Below, piece by piece: positions 23,490 to 32,598 of a stretch of 64,000 bases of DNA. Positions within the stretch are counted from its first letter, which is position 1. Every line of letters starts with the position of its first letter. The notes under the pieces are model-generated. The model did not search any database. It worked only from the letters and a program-made list of their open reading frames with translations, and was not told where the DNA came from. A program made the position numbers and the translations under genes. This DNA comes from Streptomyces ortus. Its GTDB lineage: Bacteria; Actinomycetota; Actinomycetes; Streptomycetales; Streptomycetaceae. The stretch lies in the NCBI RefSeq assembly GCF_026341275.1, contig NZ_JAIFZO010000002.1, forward strand, positions 6,106,118-6,170,117, read 5' to 3'.

Positions 23490-24200
23490 GTCCCACCTCT
23501 TGTTCAAGCCGGAATTTGCGCGAGTACCCCAACCGGACTCCGCCATGCACCGAAGGCTGGCCTTTCGTGCTGTGACTGCTCGAGCACATCGCGGTGGCGC
23601 TGAAGGAGGCCGCTCTCGAAGTCCCGAGCGCCGGCCGCGAGTGATGAGGAAGGCGGGGGTACGTTCCTGCGCAGGTGGGCGTGCACACACGGCGAGGGGC
23701 CGGGGACGCTGTTCAGCCAGTCGAGTCGGTGAGCCGGGTGCGCCGTCACCGGGCGCTGCTGCACGGGGTGTCGGTGCTTGCCCGGAGGCGTCGGAGGCGT
23801 CGGAGGCGCGGAAGGTCGCGGAGAAGAGGCTGCACGCCACGGTCGTGGGGCCGCGCGGCGGGCGGACCCGGCGTTGCCCGGCGACGTGGTGGCGACGTGG
23901 TGGCGACGCTCAGGATGTCGGAGGGCTCGCGGTTCTCGGAGCCGGCGCGGTTGCATCGGCCGTCGTCGCCGTCGCCGTCGCCGTCGCCGCCGCCGCGGAT
24001 GACGGGCACCGCGTTGCCCGCGCGCTGGAGCGCACGGATGAGATCAGTCGGTATCGGCTCGGCCGACTGGAGCTCCGTCTCCGTTCCCACCTGACCGCAA
24101 CGGCGGCGCGGGCCCGGTGTGGCGGCTCGGTGCGGCGGACGACGAGTCGGCCACCGAGCGGCGGGACGCGCCGGAGGCTGCCTGGCCTGAGGCCTGGAAG
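23490..24200. other. 710-base interval, no gene that can be defended
   Basis: Contains a GCCGTC-type hexamer microsatellite at about 23957-23992. One minus-strand frame from a GTG at 24090 to 23746 has a coding-like beginning (TELQSAEPIPTDLIRALQRA then a Gly-Asp run) but decays into Arg/Pro-rich sequence and has no good ribosome-binding site, so I do not annotate it as a gene. Confidence 0.5.
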
Positions 24201-24235
24201 CCGGCCGCCCACACAGTAGTGGTGTGGGCGGCCGG
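24201..24235 (-). terminator. terminator of the EF-hand gene
   Basis: Perfect 14-bp stem (CCGGCCGCCCACAC with GTGTGGGCGGCCGG) with a 7-base loop, starting 11 bases after the EF-hand protein stop. Confidence 0.88.
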
Positions 24236-24246
24236 ATCCCGGGCTG

Positions 24247-24798
24247 TCAGGCGGTGACCCTGCCGAAGAGGTGGTTGGCAGGAGCGTCCGGGTCGTTGCC
24301 GTAGAAGAACTCGGTGAGGGCCTGGTGGAATTCGGCGCGGTCCAGCCCACCGGAGCCGTCCCTGTCCAGAGCGGCGAAGACAGTGGCGCAGTCCTCGCCG
24401 GGCACACCGGCGACCGAGTCGAACATCTGCTGGAACTCGGCCTGGTCGATCTTGCCGTCTGCGTTGAGGTCGACCAGGTCGAAGAAGCAGTTGGTGACCG
24501 GCGCGATCTGCTGCGGATAGAGGGCGGGGTTGGTCAGGACGCTCCCGAAGCCTTCGGTCATCTCCCGCAGATCGACCTTCCCGTCACCGTCCTGGTCCAT
24601 CGGGGCGATCGCATTCGTCCAGAACCCGTCCATTCCCTCGATGAGCCGGCGGGCGGTCGCGGAGTTCGGTGCGGTGTCTCGGGCGGCGATGTAGCGCTCG
24701 CTCATCGCGCGGACGTCCTGCTGGGTGATGAACCCGTCGCCGTCGACGTCGGCGCCCCTGAACCACTGGGCGTACTTGAGGTCTTGAAGTGCAGTCAC
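24247..24798 (-). CDS. EF-hand calcium-binding protein (calerythrin-like)
   Basis: 183 residues, four canonical EF-hand loops: DVDGDGFITQQD (about 17-28), DQDGDGKVDLRE (about 68-79), DLNADGKIDQAE (about 109-120) and DRDGSGGLDRAE (about 144-155). All have Asp at positions 1 and 3, Gly at 6 and an acidic or near-acidic residue at 12 except the first, which ends in Asp. Length, spacing and the FFDLVDLNADGK and ALTEFFYG segments fit the calerythrin/CabB group of actinobacterial cytosolic calcium buffers. It is monocistronic, with its own terminator. In Streptomyces such proteins are linked to aerial hyphae and spore germination; a role here is inferred from the family only. Confidence 0.92.
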   Translation of the reverse strand: MTALQDLKYAQWFRGADVDGDGFITQQDVRAMSERYIAARDTAPNSATARRLIEGMDGFWTNAIAPMDQDGDGKVDLREMTEGFGSVLTNPALYPQQIAPVTNCFFDLVDLNADGKIDQAEFQQMFDSVAGVPGEDCATVFAALDRDGSGGLDRAEFHQALTEFFYGNDPDAPANHLFGRVTA

Positions 24799-24931
24799 GA
24801 CTGCGCACAGTAATCATCTGATTACGCAATTGCAAAACGAGGAGTGGAGCCTCTGGCGGCCGGGGCGGCCCGCTGCGCGCTCGGCGAACGCGGACTCCAA
24901 GGGCCGGCCCGAGGAGCAGGCAGCTTGCGGG

Positions 24932-27241
24932 TCAGTGTTCGAGGGGCGGGGGTGCGAAGGCGAGCACATCCGGAAGGGGGCCGTCGTAAGGCTCGACGTC
25001 GACGAGCGCACTGTGGGCGCTCGGTCCCTGGGACAGTCGCGAGCACCCTCGGTCGGCCGTGAGGGTGTTCGGATTGCCGTGGCGGTCCAAGGTGCCGCTT
25101 CGGCCTGGCTGGGCCGGGTCCCACCATGCTCCGGTGGACAGTTGGATGACGCCTGGCATGACGTCGTCCGACAGGACTGCGCCCGCCAGGCAGCTGCCGC
25201 GGTCGTTGTGGACGCGTACGATCATGCCGTTCTCGATGCCACGGGACGCGGCGTCCAGCGGATTGATCGTCACGGGCTCACGGCCACGGATCTTCGACTT
25301 GAGGCTGTGGCCGCCGTTGTCGTACTGGCTGTGCAGGCGGGAGGCGGGCTGATTCGAAATCAAGTGCAGCGGGAAGCGGTCCGAGAGGCCGGCACGGAGC
25401 CACTCCACTGGTTCGAACCACGCCGGATGCCCGGTGCAGTCGTCGTAGCCGAACGAGTTGATCTCCTCGGAGAAGATTTCGATCCGGCCCGACGGGGTCG
25501 CCAGGGGGAAACGCTGCGGATCTGCGCGGAGCGCCTCGAAGCTGCCGGGGAACGGACCGCTCAGCGACGGCAGTTCAGCCGTGGAGCTTCGCCAGAAGTC
25601 GTCGAAGCTCGGCAAGGCCCCGTCGTCGCCGAGGCCGGCCCTCGTCTGCTCGTAGAGGTGCCGGACCCATTCGATCTCGGAGCGTGACTGTGTGAACTCG
25701 CGCTCGTATCCCAGCCGGGAGGCCAGGGCGGCGAAGATGTGGTGGTCGGTGCGTGACTCGCCCGCCGGCTCACGGACTTTCGGCATCGCGACGAGGTGGG
25801 GGTCGGAGAATCCGGCGGCGAAGTCGTCGCGCTCCAGGCTGGTGGCGACGGGCAGGACGATGTCGGCGAACTTGGCCGTGGTGTTCCACCAGGCTTCGTG
25901 CACCACCACGGTGTCAGGGGTCTGCCAGGCGCGGGTCAAGCGGTGGAGATCCTGGTGGTGGTGGAACGGGTTCCCGCCGCACCAGTAGATCAGACGGAGC
26001 TCGGGCAAGGTCAGGCGCCGGCCGTCGTAGTCGATGGTCCTGCCCGGATGCAGCAGGGTGTCGGCGATCCGGGCGACAGGGATGAAATCCGCGACAGGGT
26101 TGGGAACCCGGGGAATCGACGCCACGGAGGGCCGGCCGGGGGCGACGCCGGTCGCGTCCATCGTCGCGTAGCCCGCGCCCCAGCCGCAGCCGGGCCGCCC
26201 CATCGAGCCCGCCATGGCAGCCAGCACGACCGACATCCAGATCGGCTGTTCGCCGTGGTCCGCCCGCTGTATCGCGTAGTTGACCATGATGAGCGAACGT
26301 TGCGTGGACAGGCGGCGAGCCAGTTCGGTGATCGTGTCCCGGCCCATGCCCGTGATCCTCGCCGCCCAGGCAGCATCCTTGGCAACGCCGTCGAATTCGC
26401 CGGTCAAGTAGGAGGCGAAGCGGTCGAACCCGACGCAGCAACGGCGAAGGAAGTCCTCGTCGTGCCAGTCGTTGACCAGCATGGTGTGTGCGATGCCGAG
26501 CATCGCGGCGGTGTCGGTGTTCGGGATGACGGGCAGCCACTCGGCGTCGAGGAAGCCGGCGGTGTCGCTGCGGATAGGGCTGATGTTCACGAACCGCACC
26601 CCGGCCGCGCGGCACTTACGCTGAAGGTCCTGCGTCCGGTGTCTGGCCAGTCCGCCGGGGTTGATCTGGCTGTTCTTGAGGGCCAGCCCTCCGAACGCCA
26701 CCACAAGGTCACAGTTGTCGGCGATCTCGTCCCACATCGGCATCCGGGACTGGTAGCTCCACGGAGCTCCGCCGATCACATGGGGGAGGACGACCTCCAA
26801 AGCGGCGGTGCTGTACGTGTTGCGAGAGTCGGTGTATCCACCGCCCAACGCCAGGAACCGGTGGAGTTGCCCCTGCGCGTTGTGGAAGGCGCCCGCACTC
26901 GCCCAGCCGTAGGAGCCGCCGAACACGGCACTGTCTCCGTGCTGTGAACGTACGCGGCGCAGTTCCTCGCTCACCAGGGCGATTGCGTCGTCCCAGCTCA
27001 CCTCCACGAAGGCGTCCGTGCCCCTGGCCGTGTCGTGGGCGCGCGGCAGGCCGTTCAGCCAGCCCTTGCGCACGGCGGGGCGTAACACGCGGGCGCTGTC
27101 GTCAGCGGCTCTCACCATTCCGGGTCCGATGGGCGACGGCGCGGGGTCGTCGGCCCTCGGCTCGATTCGCACCAGCCGACCGGAATCAACCACCGCGACA
27201 AAACTGCCCCAGTGCGTCGCAACCGACATGCGTCGTTCCAC
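24932..27241 (-). CDS. BisC/TorA-type molybdopterin oxidoreductase
   Basis: 769 residues from a GTG at 27241; an in-frame ATG at 27229 is equally possible. It begins THWGSFVAVVDSGRLV, the start typical of biotin sulfoxide / DMSO / TMAO reductases, and has VFGGSYGWASAGAFHNAQGQ, where the Ser is the expected Mo ligand. Further bis-MGD contacts are visible (VAFGGLALKNSQINPGG, IYWCGGNPFHHHQDLHRL, HEAWWNTTAKFADIVLPVAT and, near the end, NDRGSCLAGAVLSDDVMPGV). It lacks the N-terminal FeS cysteines of larger family members and has no twin-arginine signal, so it should be a cytosolic S- or N-oxide reductase such as BisC or MsrP-independent Met-sulfoxide reductase. No dedicated electron carrier or maturation gene is adjacent. 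Complete, with family-typical length. Confidence 0.9.
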   Translation of the reverse strand: MERRMSVATHWGSFVAVVDSGRLVRIEPRADDPAPSPIGPGMVRAADDSARVLRPAVRKGWLNGLPRAHDTARGTDAFVEVSWDDAIALVSEELRRVRSQHGDSAVFGGSYGWASAGAFHNAQGQLHRFLALGGGYTDSRNTYSTAALEVVLPHVIGGAPWSYQSRMPMWDEIADNCDLVVAFGGLALKNSQINPGGLARHRTQDLQRKCRAAGVRFVNISPIRSDTAGFLDAEWLPVIPNTDTAAMLGIAHTMLVNDWHDEDFLRRCCVGFDRFASYLTGEFDGVAKDAAWAARITGMGRDTITELARRLSTQRSLIMVNYAIQRADHGEQPIWMSVVLAAMAGSMGRPGCGWGAGYATMDATGVAPGRPSVASIPRVPNPVADFIPVARIADTLLHPGRTIDYDGRRLTLPELRLIYWCGGNPFHHHQDLHRLTRAWQTPDTVVVHEAWWNTTAKFADIVLPVATSLERDDFAAGFSDPHLVAMPKVREPAGESRTDHHIFAALASRLGYEREFTQSRSEIEWVRHLYEQTRAGLGDDGALPSFDDFWRSSTAELPSLSGPFPGSFEALRADPQRFPLATPSGRIEIFSEEINSFGYDDCTGHPAWFEPVEWLRAGLSDRFPLHLISNQPASRLHSQYDNGGHSLKSKIRGREPVTINPLDAASRGIENGMIVRVHNDRGSCLAGAVLSDDVMPGVIQLSTGAWWDPAQPGRSGTLDRHGNPNTLTADRGCSRLSQGPSAHSALVDVEPYDGPLPDVLAFAPPPLEH

Positions 27242-28722
27242 GATGGAATCAACTCCGTCTCTGAAGTTCCCCGGCTCTTGGGCAGCGGCCTCTCATGTCG
27301 CAGGGGCTGCACGTCAGTTGACGGGCCGCAGGACACAGACTCCCCCTGCCGCCCGCTGCCCAACCATGAAGGCGCCCGAGCCTTCCGACAGTCGCACAGG
27401 TGTCCTTCTCGTTCGATTTTCCCTCCGTGCAACGTGCTGACCTGCGGACAGACAAGGTGCGGTGAGAGGTCGACGCCCCGTCGTCCCACTTGCCGTTGTC
27501 GGCCGGCTGCGGTCGCGCGCGCGATGACCGTCGCGAGGTGCGGAAGGTCGGGTTGTTCTGCCGCCCGCGCGAGGGCGGGGTGGACGTCGTTGTCGACGGC
27601 TTCGCGTATCCGGTCACCAGCAGGCAGGAGTTTCCTGCGTTCATGGATCCGGAACGGTCCTCGTGTCTCGTTGTCGAGGTCGCCCACGGGCTGACCGACA
27701 GACCCGGTCGCCGGCCGGACCGCAAGAGCCGGAGCGCGGCACCCCCTGCGGTCGGCCCCCGGGGTCCCGCACCGGCCCTCGCGATGGAGGAGTCGAGCAG
27801 CGCGGTCATGGAGGGACGTCTCCCGTCCGTACTCCTGTCCAGCCTCGCCCGTGCCCGATCCGGCGGCAGCGCCCGAGGGAAACGATCCCGAACGCCAGGT
27901 CGGCGCGGACGAGCCGGTGAAGGGCCGGCGGTGGGTTGTTGGAGGTCACCCGCAACTCGACCCCAACGCCGTCACCCTTGGGCTGAGTGCGTAAGTGAAT
28001 TCAGGCTCCGTCGGGGCGGGGCAAGGGACCGGACATCGACCCGAGGTGTGACAACCCACCGAGCGGCTTCACGGAAATCTTCGAAGAGCCACTGCGCACC
28101 CGTCGCCGACAACGTCTGGAGGTTATCGAAGAATTCTTTTCGCCATGCCTTTCTGACCTCATACCCCAGTCGTGGATTCGATCCTTCGGTCAGAATCGAT
28201 CGGACTCGGTCGTTGAGGCGGTGGCCGAGCCGGACGTCAGGCCCGGTCCGGGCGCGCTTAGCGGATGCGGGGATGATTAGTACGGTCATATCGTCGAAAT
28301 CGCACCATCGGGTGATCCGATCGGCGGCCGATCGGTGGCCGGTCGGCGAACTCCTGGGCTGGGCTCCGAAGGTCTCCTCGACGCTTCCTCTGCCTCACGC
28401 ATGCGCTCTGTGCTGCGCATCTTCTTGATCGATTATTCGGGTGGTGGGATTTCGGCGCGCCCTTCCGATTCCGTGGACGGCCTCATATGGGCTTCCGGCA
28501 CATCAGGTCATGAGCCGCGACGGTAGATCATATGGTGGTATAACTCTGGGCGACGGGGATGCGGGGGGATGAGGGATTCGCGTATGTGCGGCCGTATTCA
28601 CGTCTGGCGCGATCGTGCCCGCGAGTAGACATGCCTACTCAATTTCTAAAAATTTCCGATCGGAATCTGTTCAGCTGTTATGCCGTGCCGCACTGAACCT
28701 GCGGTGCTGGGGGGAGTTCATC
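27242..28722. other. 1.48-kb gene-poor, lower-GC interval before the polysaccharide locus
   Basis: No gene I can defend. Two minus-strand frames look partly protein-like: 27687-27112 (starts MGDLDNETRGPFRI, HALAR-type helical text, then decays and overlaps the molybdoenzyme start) and 28289-27972 (MTVLIIPASAKRART, preceded in frame by ITRWCDFDD, reminiscent of the end of a PP2C domain). Both may be relics. A TATAAC at 28539-28544 with no clear -35 partner is a candidate -10 element for the Agd3-like gene. The AT-richer tract at about 28390-28720 suggests acquired or promoter DNA. Confidence 0.5.
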
Positions 28723-30900
28723 ATGCGTCGCATGCTGTGGAAAGCCGGGGTGTGCGGAAGCGCCGCCGTGCTCACGCTCGTCACGTCGCCCGTCACCACG
28801 AGAGCGGCCACGACGGAGCCGAGGATCGACCTGAAGGTGCTCGTCGTCGATGACGGAGGTCCGGCCACCGGAGCCATCACCGCCGAACTCGACTCGGCGG
28901 GTACCCCGTACACCAGGGTCGACCTGGCCGACAGCGGGCGGCCGCAGATCAACACCACCTTCCTGAGCGATACGGTCAGCGGTCGTCCCAGGGCGAAGTA
29001 CCAGGCCGTCGTCCTGCCGAACGACAACCCGTTCGGCGCCGGCTCCGCGGAGATGGAGGCCCTCGCGACCTTCGAGCGGACCTTCGGCATCCGGCAGGCC
29101 GACGCCTACACCTACGCCAGACCCGAGGTCGGGCTCAACTACGCGCAGGCGCCCGGGTACATGGGCTCGCTCGACGGCGCCACCGCCCAGGTGACGTCGG
29201 CCGGGAAGAGCGGCCCCTTCGGCTACCTCGACGGTGACGTCCCCTTCGAGGACAACGCGCCCGGTGTGTCAGAGAGTTACGGCTATCTGGCCGTCCCGCT
29301 CGCCCAACAGCAGGCAGGGGCCACGTTCACCAGTTATGTGGACGCTCCCATCCCGGGCAGTTCCGCGCGGGGTTCGCTCGTCGGCGAGTACGCCCACGAC
29401 GGGCGCCGGGAACTGGTCGTCAACTTCGTCTACAACCAGCACCAGCAGCAGTACCGGCTGCTCAGCCGGGGCATCGTCGAGTGGCTGACCCAGGGCATCC
29501 ACCTGGGTGCCGACCGCAACTACTTCGCGGTCCACGTGGACGATGTCCTCCTCGGCGACGACCGGTGGAACACCTCGCTCAACTGCACCCCCGGAGACGT
29601 GGACTGCGCCCCGGGCGAGGGCGCCACCCCCGACCCGATCCGGATGACGGCCGCCGACGCCCGGTACGCCAAGCAGTGGTCCGCCGACCGCGGGTTCACT
29701 CTGGACATGGTGTTCAACGGCGGCGGCAGCGAGGACTACAAGGCCGAACACGGTGGTGCCGACCCGACGGCGGATCAGCTCATCGCCGACAAGAGCGCCT
29801 TCCGCTGGGTCAACCACACCTACACGCACCCGTTCCTCGGCTGCGTCCAGGACGTCAGCGTGGTGCCGTGGAAGTGCTCCACCGACGCAAGCGGAAAGGT
29901 CCAGTGGGTCAGCCAGGCCGACATCACCTCGCAGATCACCCGGAACCGTACCTGGGCGGGCGGCAAGGGCCTCACCCTCGACAACACGGAACTGGTCACC
30001 GGTGAGCACTCCGGGATGAAGGTGCTGCCACAGCAGCCCGCCGACAACCCCAACCTGGCCCCGGCCCTGACCGCCACCGGGGTGAAGTGGCTGGCCGGCG
30101 ACAACTCCCGGGACCCGCAGCAGCGCCAGATCGGCTCCGCCCTCACCGCGCCGCGCTTCCCGATGAACGTCTACTACAACGTGGGCCGCGCGGCCGAGCA
30201 GGTGGACGAGTACAACTTCATCTACACCAGCAAGGCCGACGGCGGCAGCGGCATCTGCGAGGGTTCCTCGACCACCACCTGCCTGAGCGCCCCGCTGGAC
30301 CCCCAGACCGGCTACACGTCGTACATCGTCCCGTTGGAGAGCCGCATCGCCCTCGGGCACGCGCTGTCCAACGACCCCCGGCCGGTGTACATCCACCAGT
30401 CGAACCTCGCCGAGGATCGCATCGCCTACCCGGTGCTGAACAAGATCCTGGGCGACTACACCAGTCTCTACGGGGCCAACACCCCGCTGGTCAATCTGCG
30501 GCTGAAGGACATCGGGACCGAGCTGAAGCAACGCGCCGCCTGGGCCGCCGCACTGAAGAACAACCAGGTCACCGCCTACCGGATCGGCGACACGGTCACC
30601 ATCAGCTCGCCGACCGGCACCCGGACCAGCGCGACCATGCCCGCCGGCACCACTCAGAAGCAGCTGATCGGCAGCACCGCCTTCGGCACCGCCTACGCCG
30701 GGCAGCTGTCCGGCTGGACCACCCCCGGCACGCTGCAGTCCTCGATCACCCTGCAACTGACCGCACCCGCCACGCCCGCGGCCTCCACCGCCACCGGCAC
30801 CGCCGACGTGGAGACACCGGCGCCCGCGACGCGTGTGCCCAGTGGTGTGGCCAACCCAGTCCCGGCAGGCCCCGGCGACACCGTCCTCCCCAAGCGCTGA
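28723..30900 (+). CDS. secreted Agd3-like polysaccharide deacetylase
   Basis: 725 residues from the ATG at 28723 (GGGGAG upstream). The first ~30 residues are a Sec signal peptide (basic start MRRMLWK, hydrophobic core, cleavage near TRAATTE). A Rossmann-like N-terminal domain follows (LKVLVVDDGGPATGAITAEL). The catalytic part has the metal residues of NodB-type deacetylases: Asp273-Asp274 in FAVHVDDVLLGDDRW and His365-x3-His369 in NHTYTH. The overall layout, length and these motifs resemble Agd3, the deacetylase of fungal galactosaminogalactan, and its bacterial relatives. The C-terminal 60 residues are Pro/Ala/Thr-rich, ending in DTVLPKR. Expected role: partial deacetylation of a GalNAc- or GlcNAc-containing exopolysaccharide outside the membrane. 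Family placement is from memory, and strengthened by the locus content. Confidence 0.75.
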   Translation: MRRMLWKAGVCGSAAVLTLVTSPVTTRAATTEPRIDLKVLVVDDGGPATGAITAELDSAGTPYTRVDLADSGRPQINTTFLSDTVSGRPRAKYQAVVLPNDNPFGAGSAEMEALATFERTFGIRQADAYTYARPEVGLNYAQAPGYMGSLDGATAQVTSAGKSGPFGYLDGDVPFEDNAPGVSESYGYLAVPLAQQQAGATFTSYVDAPIPGSSARGSLVGEYAHDGRRELVVNFVYNQHQQQYRLLSRGIVEWLTQGIHLGADRNYFAVHVDDVLLGDDRWNTSLNCTPGDVDCAPGEGATPDPIRMTAADARYAKQWSADRGFTLDMVFNGGGSEDYKAEHGGADPTADQLIADKSAFRWVNHTYTHPFLGCVQDVSVVPWKCSTDASGKVQWVSQADITSQITRNRTWAGGKGLTLDNTELVTGEHSGMKVLPQQPADNPNLAPALTATGVKWLAGDNSRDPQQRQIGSALTAPRFPMNVYYNVGRAAEQVDEYNFIYTSKADGGSGICEGSSTTTCLSAPLDPQTGYTSYIVPLESRIALGHALSNDPRPVYIHQSNLAEDRIAYPVLNKILGDYTSLYGANTPLVNLRLKDIGTELKQRAAWAAALKNNQVTAYRIGDTVTISSPTGTRTSATMPAGTTQKQLIGSTAFGTAYAGQLSGWTTPGTLQSSITLQLTAPATPAASTATGTADVETPAPATRVPSGVANPVPAGPGDTVLPKR

Positions 30901-31023
30901 CTGTGCTCGGCGGGCATGACCAGCTCGACGACGCAGACGTCCCGGCGGGCCCGAAAGGCACGGCGGGCCACGGGGACACAGGGACACAGGGACACGGGAA
31001 CCTTGGCAAGGACCGACCGCACC

Positions 31024-32598
31024 ATGTCGGCAATGGGGGACACAGTGGGATCCGGCTCGACCACGGCCATCGCGGGCGTCGACATCGGCGCGATCCGCGT
31101 CACCCTGCTCACCGAAGGCACCTACCCGCACAGCCAGGGCGGAGTGAGCGTCTGGTGCGATCAGCTCGTCCGCGGGATACCCGACGCGGACTTCCAGATA
31201 CTCGCGGTCACCGGTGACGGCCGCGAGCCCGTCACCTGGGAGACACCCACGCACGTCAGCAAGGTGGTCTCCATCCCCACCTGGGGACCGACGCCGACCG
31301 GTCGCGCACCGACCGGCCGGCGGCTGCGGAGCTTCGTCGACACCTACGAGATGTTCCTGCTGTCCCTCCTCGATCCCGGCCCCGGCCCCGGCGCCGGCTC
31401 CCATGTCGGCCCCAGCACCCTGGAGCGCTTCGCCGAAGGGCTCTACGGCCTCGCGGTACTGGCCCAGTACGGGGAACTGACGGCGGGGTTGCGCACCGAG
31501 GCGGCGCTACGCACCCTGGCCGCCGTCTGGAACCGCCCGCACCTGCCGACCCACGCGGCCCGGCCGACCATGCACGACGCACTGACCGCGACCGACCTGC
31601 TGGAACACGCCCTGCGCCCACTGGCGGTCGCCCCGCCCAGGGACGGGATCACCCATGCCGTCAGCGGCGGACTGGCGGTCCTCCCCGGGCTGCTGGCCCG
31701 GCACCTGCACGGCACGCCCCTGCTGCTCACCGAACACGGCGTCTACCTGCGTGAACGGTACATCGGTTACGGCGCCGACGGTTTCCGCTGGCCGGTGAAG
31801 GCACTGCTGCTCGGCTTCTTCCGGCTGCTGGCACAGGAGACCTACGCCCGCGCCGCGCTCGTCACGCCAGGGAACCACTACAACCGACGCTGGGAGGAAC
31901 GTGGCGGCACCGCACCCGACAAGATCCGTACCGTCTACAACGGTGTGGACCCCGGGGCCTTTCCTCCCGCCGGTCCGGAGCCGGAGGTCCCCACGCTGGC
32001 CTGGGCGGGCCGGGTCGATCCCATCAAGGACCTGGAAACGCTGATCCGGGCCTTCGCCCTGGTACGCCGGGAGATGCCCCAGGTGCGGTTGCGGCTGTTC
32101 GGCGGCACGCCCAGTGGCGGCCAGGCCTACCGGGAACGCTGCCAGGCTCTCAGCCGGGACCTGGGCATCGCCGAAGCGGTGGCGTTCGAGGGCCGGGTGG
32201 AGGACATCCGCGACGCCTACGCGGCGGGCACGGTGGTCATGCTCTCCAGCATCAGCGAAGGTTTTCCCTTCACCCTCATCGAGGCCATGTCGTGCGGCCG
32301 GGCCACCGTCTCCACCGACGTCGGCGGGGTCCGCGAGGCAGTGGGCGGCACCGGACTCGTCGTACCGCCGCGCGAACCGGAGGCGATGGCGCGGGCAGCC
32401 CTGGAACTGCTGCGCGCGCCCGCCCGCCGGGCCTGGATGGGCGAGGCCGCACGACTGAGGGTGATCGATCAGTTCACGCTCCGGCACACCATCGACTCCT
32501 TCCGGGAGATCTACGGCGCGCTGGCAGCGGGCGAGGACCGGGCGCACCCGGCCGAGGACCCGGCGCCGCGCGCCCGACGGGCCGGAGGTGAGTGGTGA
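31024..32598 (+). CDS. PelF-like GT4 glycosyltransferase
   Basis: 524 residues from the ATG at 31024; an ATG at 30916 would add 36 Thr/Arg-rich residues encoded partly by a GGGACACA repeat at about 30975-31000 and is less likely. Residues 28-45, LLTEGTYPHSQGGVSVW, are the signature opening of PelF (cytosolic polymerase of Pel). It continues with LLLTEHGVYLRERYIGYG, VTPGNHYNRRWEE and IRTVYNGVDPGAFPP, then a GT4 donor-binding half: AWAGRVDPIKDLETLIRAF, RLRLFGGTPSGG, ISEGFPFTLIEAMSCGRATV (E-x7-E motif). PelF uses UDP-activated amino sugars. It is followed by a membrane-protein gene whose start overlaps its stop, which mirrors pelF-pelG order. Confidence 0.87.
   Translation: MSAMGDTVGSGSTTAIAGVDIGAIRVTLLTEGTYPHSQGGVSVWCDQLVRGIPDADFQILAVTGDGREPVTWETPTHVSKVVSIPTWGPTPTGRAPTGRRLRSFVDTYEMFLLSLLDPGPGPGAGSHVGPSTLERFAEGLYGLAVLAQYGELTAGLRTEAALRTLAAVWNRPHLPTHAARPTMHDALTATDLLEHALRPLAVAPPRDGITHAVSGGLAVLPGLLARHLHGTPLLLTEHGVYLRERYIGYGADGFRWPVKALLLGFFRLLAQETYARAALVTPGNHYNRRWEERGGTAPDKIRTVYNGVDPGAFPPAGPEPEVPTLAWAGRVDPIKDLETLIRAFALVRREMPQVRLRLFGGTPSGGQAYRERCQALSRDLGIAEAVAFEGRVEDIRDAYAAGTVVMLSSISEGFPFTLIEAMSCGRATVSTDVGGVREAVGGTGLVVPPREPEAMARAALELLRAPARRAWMGEAARLRVIDQFTLRHTIDSFREIYGALAAGEDRAHPAEDPAPRARRAGGEW

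Noticed and set aside
23746..24090. Small minus-strand gene with Gly-Asp run
   Set aside because: Coding-like only at its start, weak start signal, Arg/Pro-rich decay and an overlapping microsatellite.
27112..27687. 191-residue minus-strand gene (MGDLDNETRG start)
   Set aside because: Overlaps the start of the molybdoenzyme gene in another frame and loses protein-like character after about 80 residues.
27972..28289. 105-residue minus-strand gene
   Set aside because: Plausible text but no ribosome-binding site, mixed third-base GC, and it may be the end of a lost PP2C gene.
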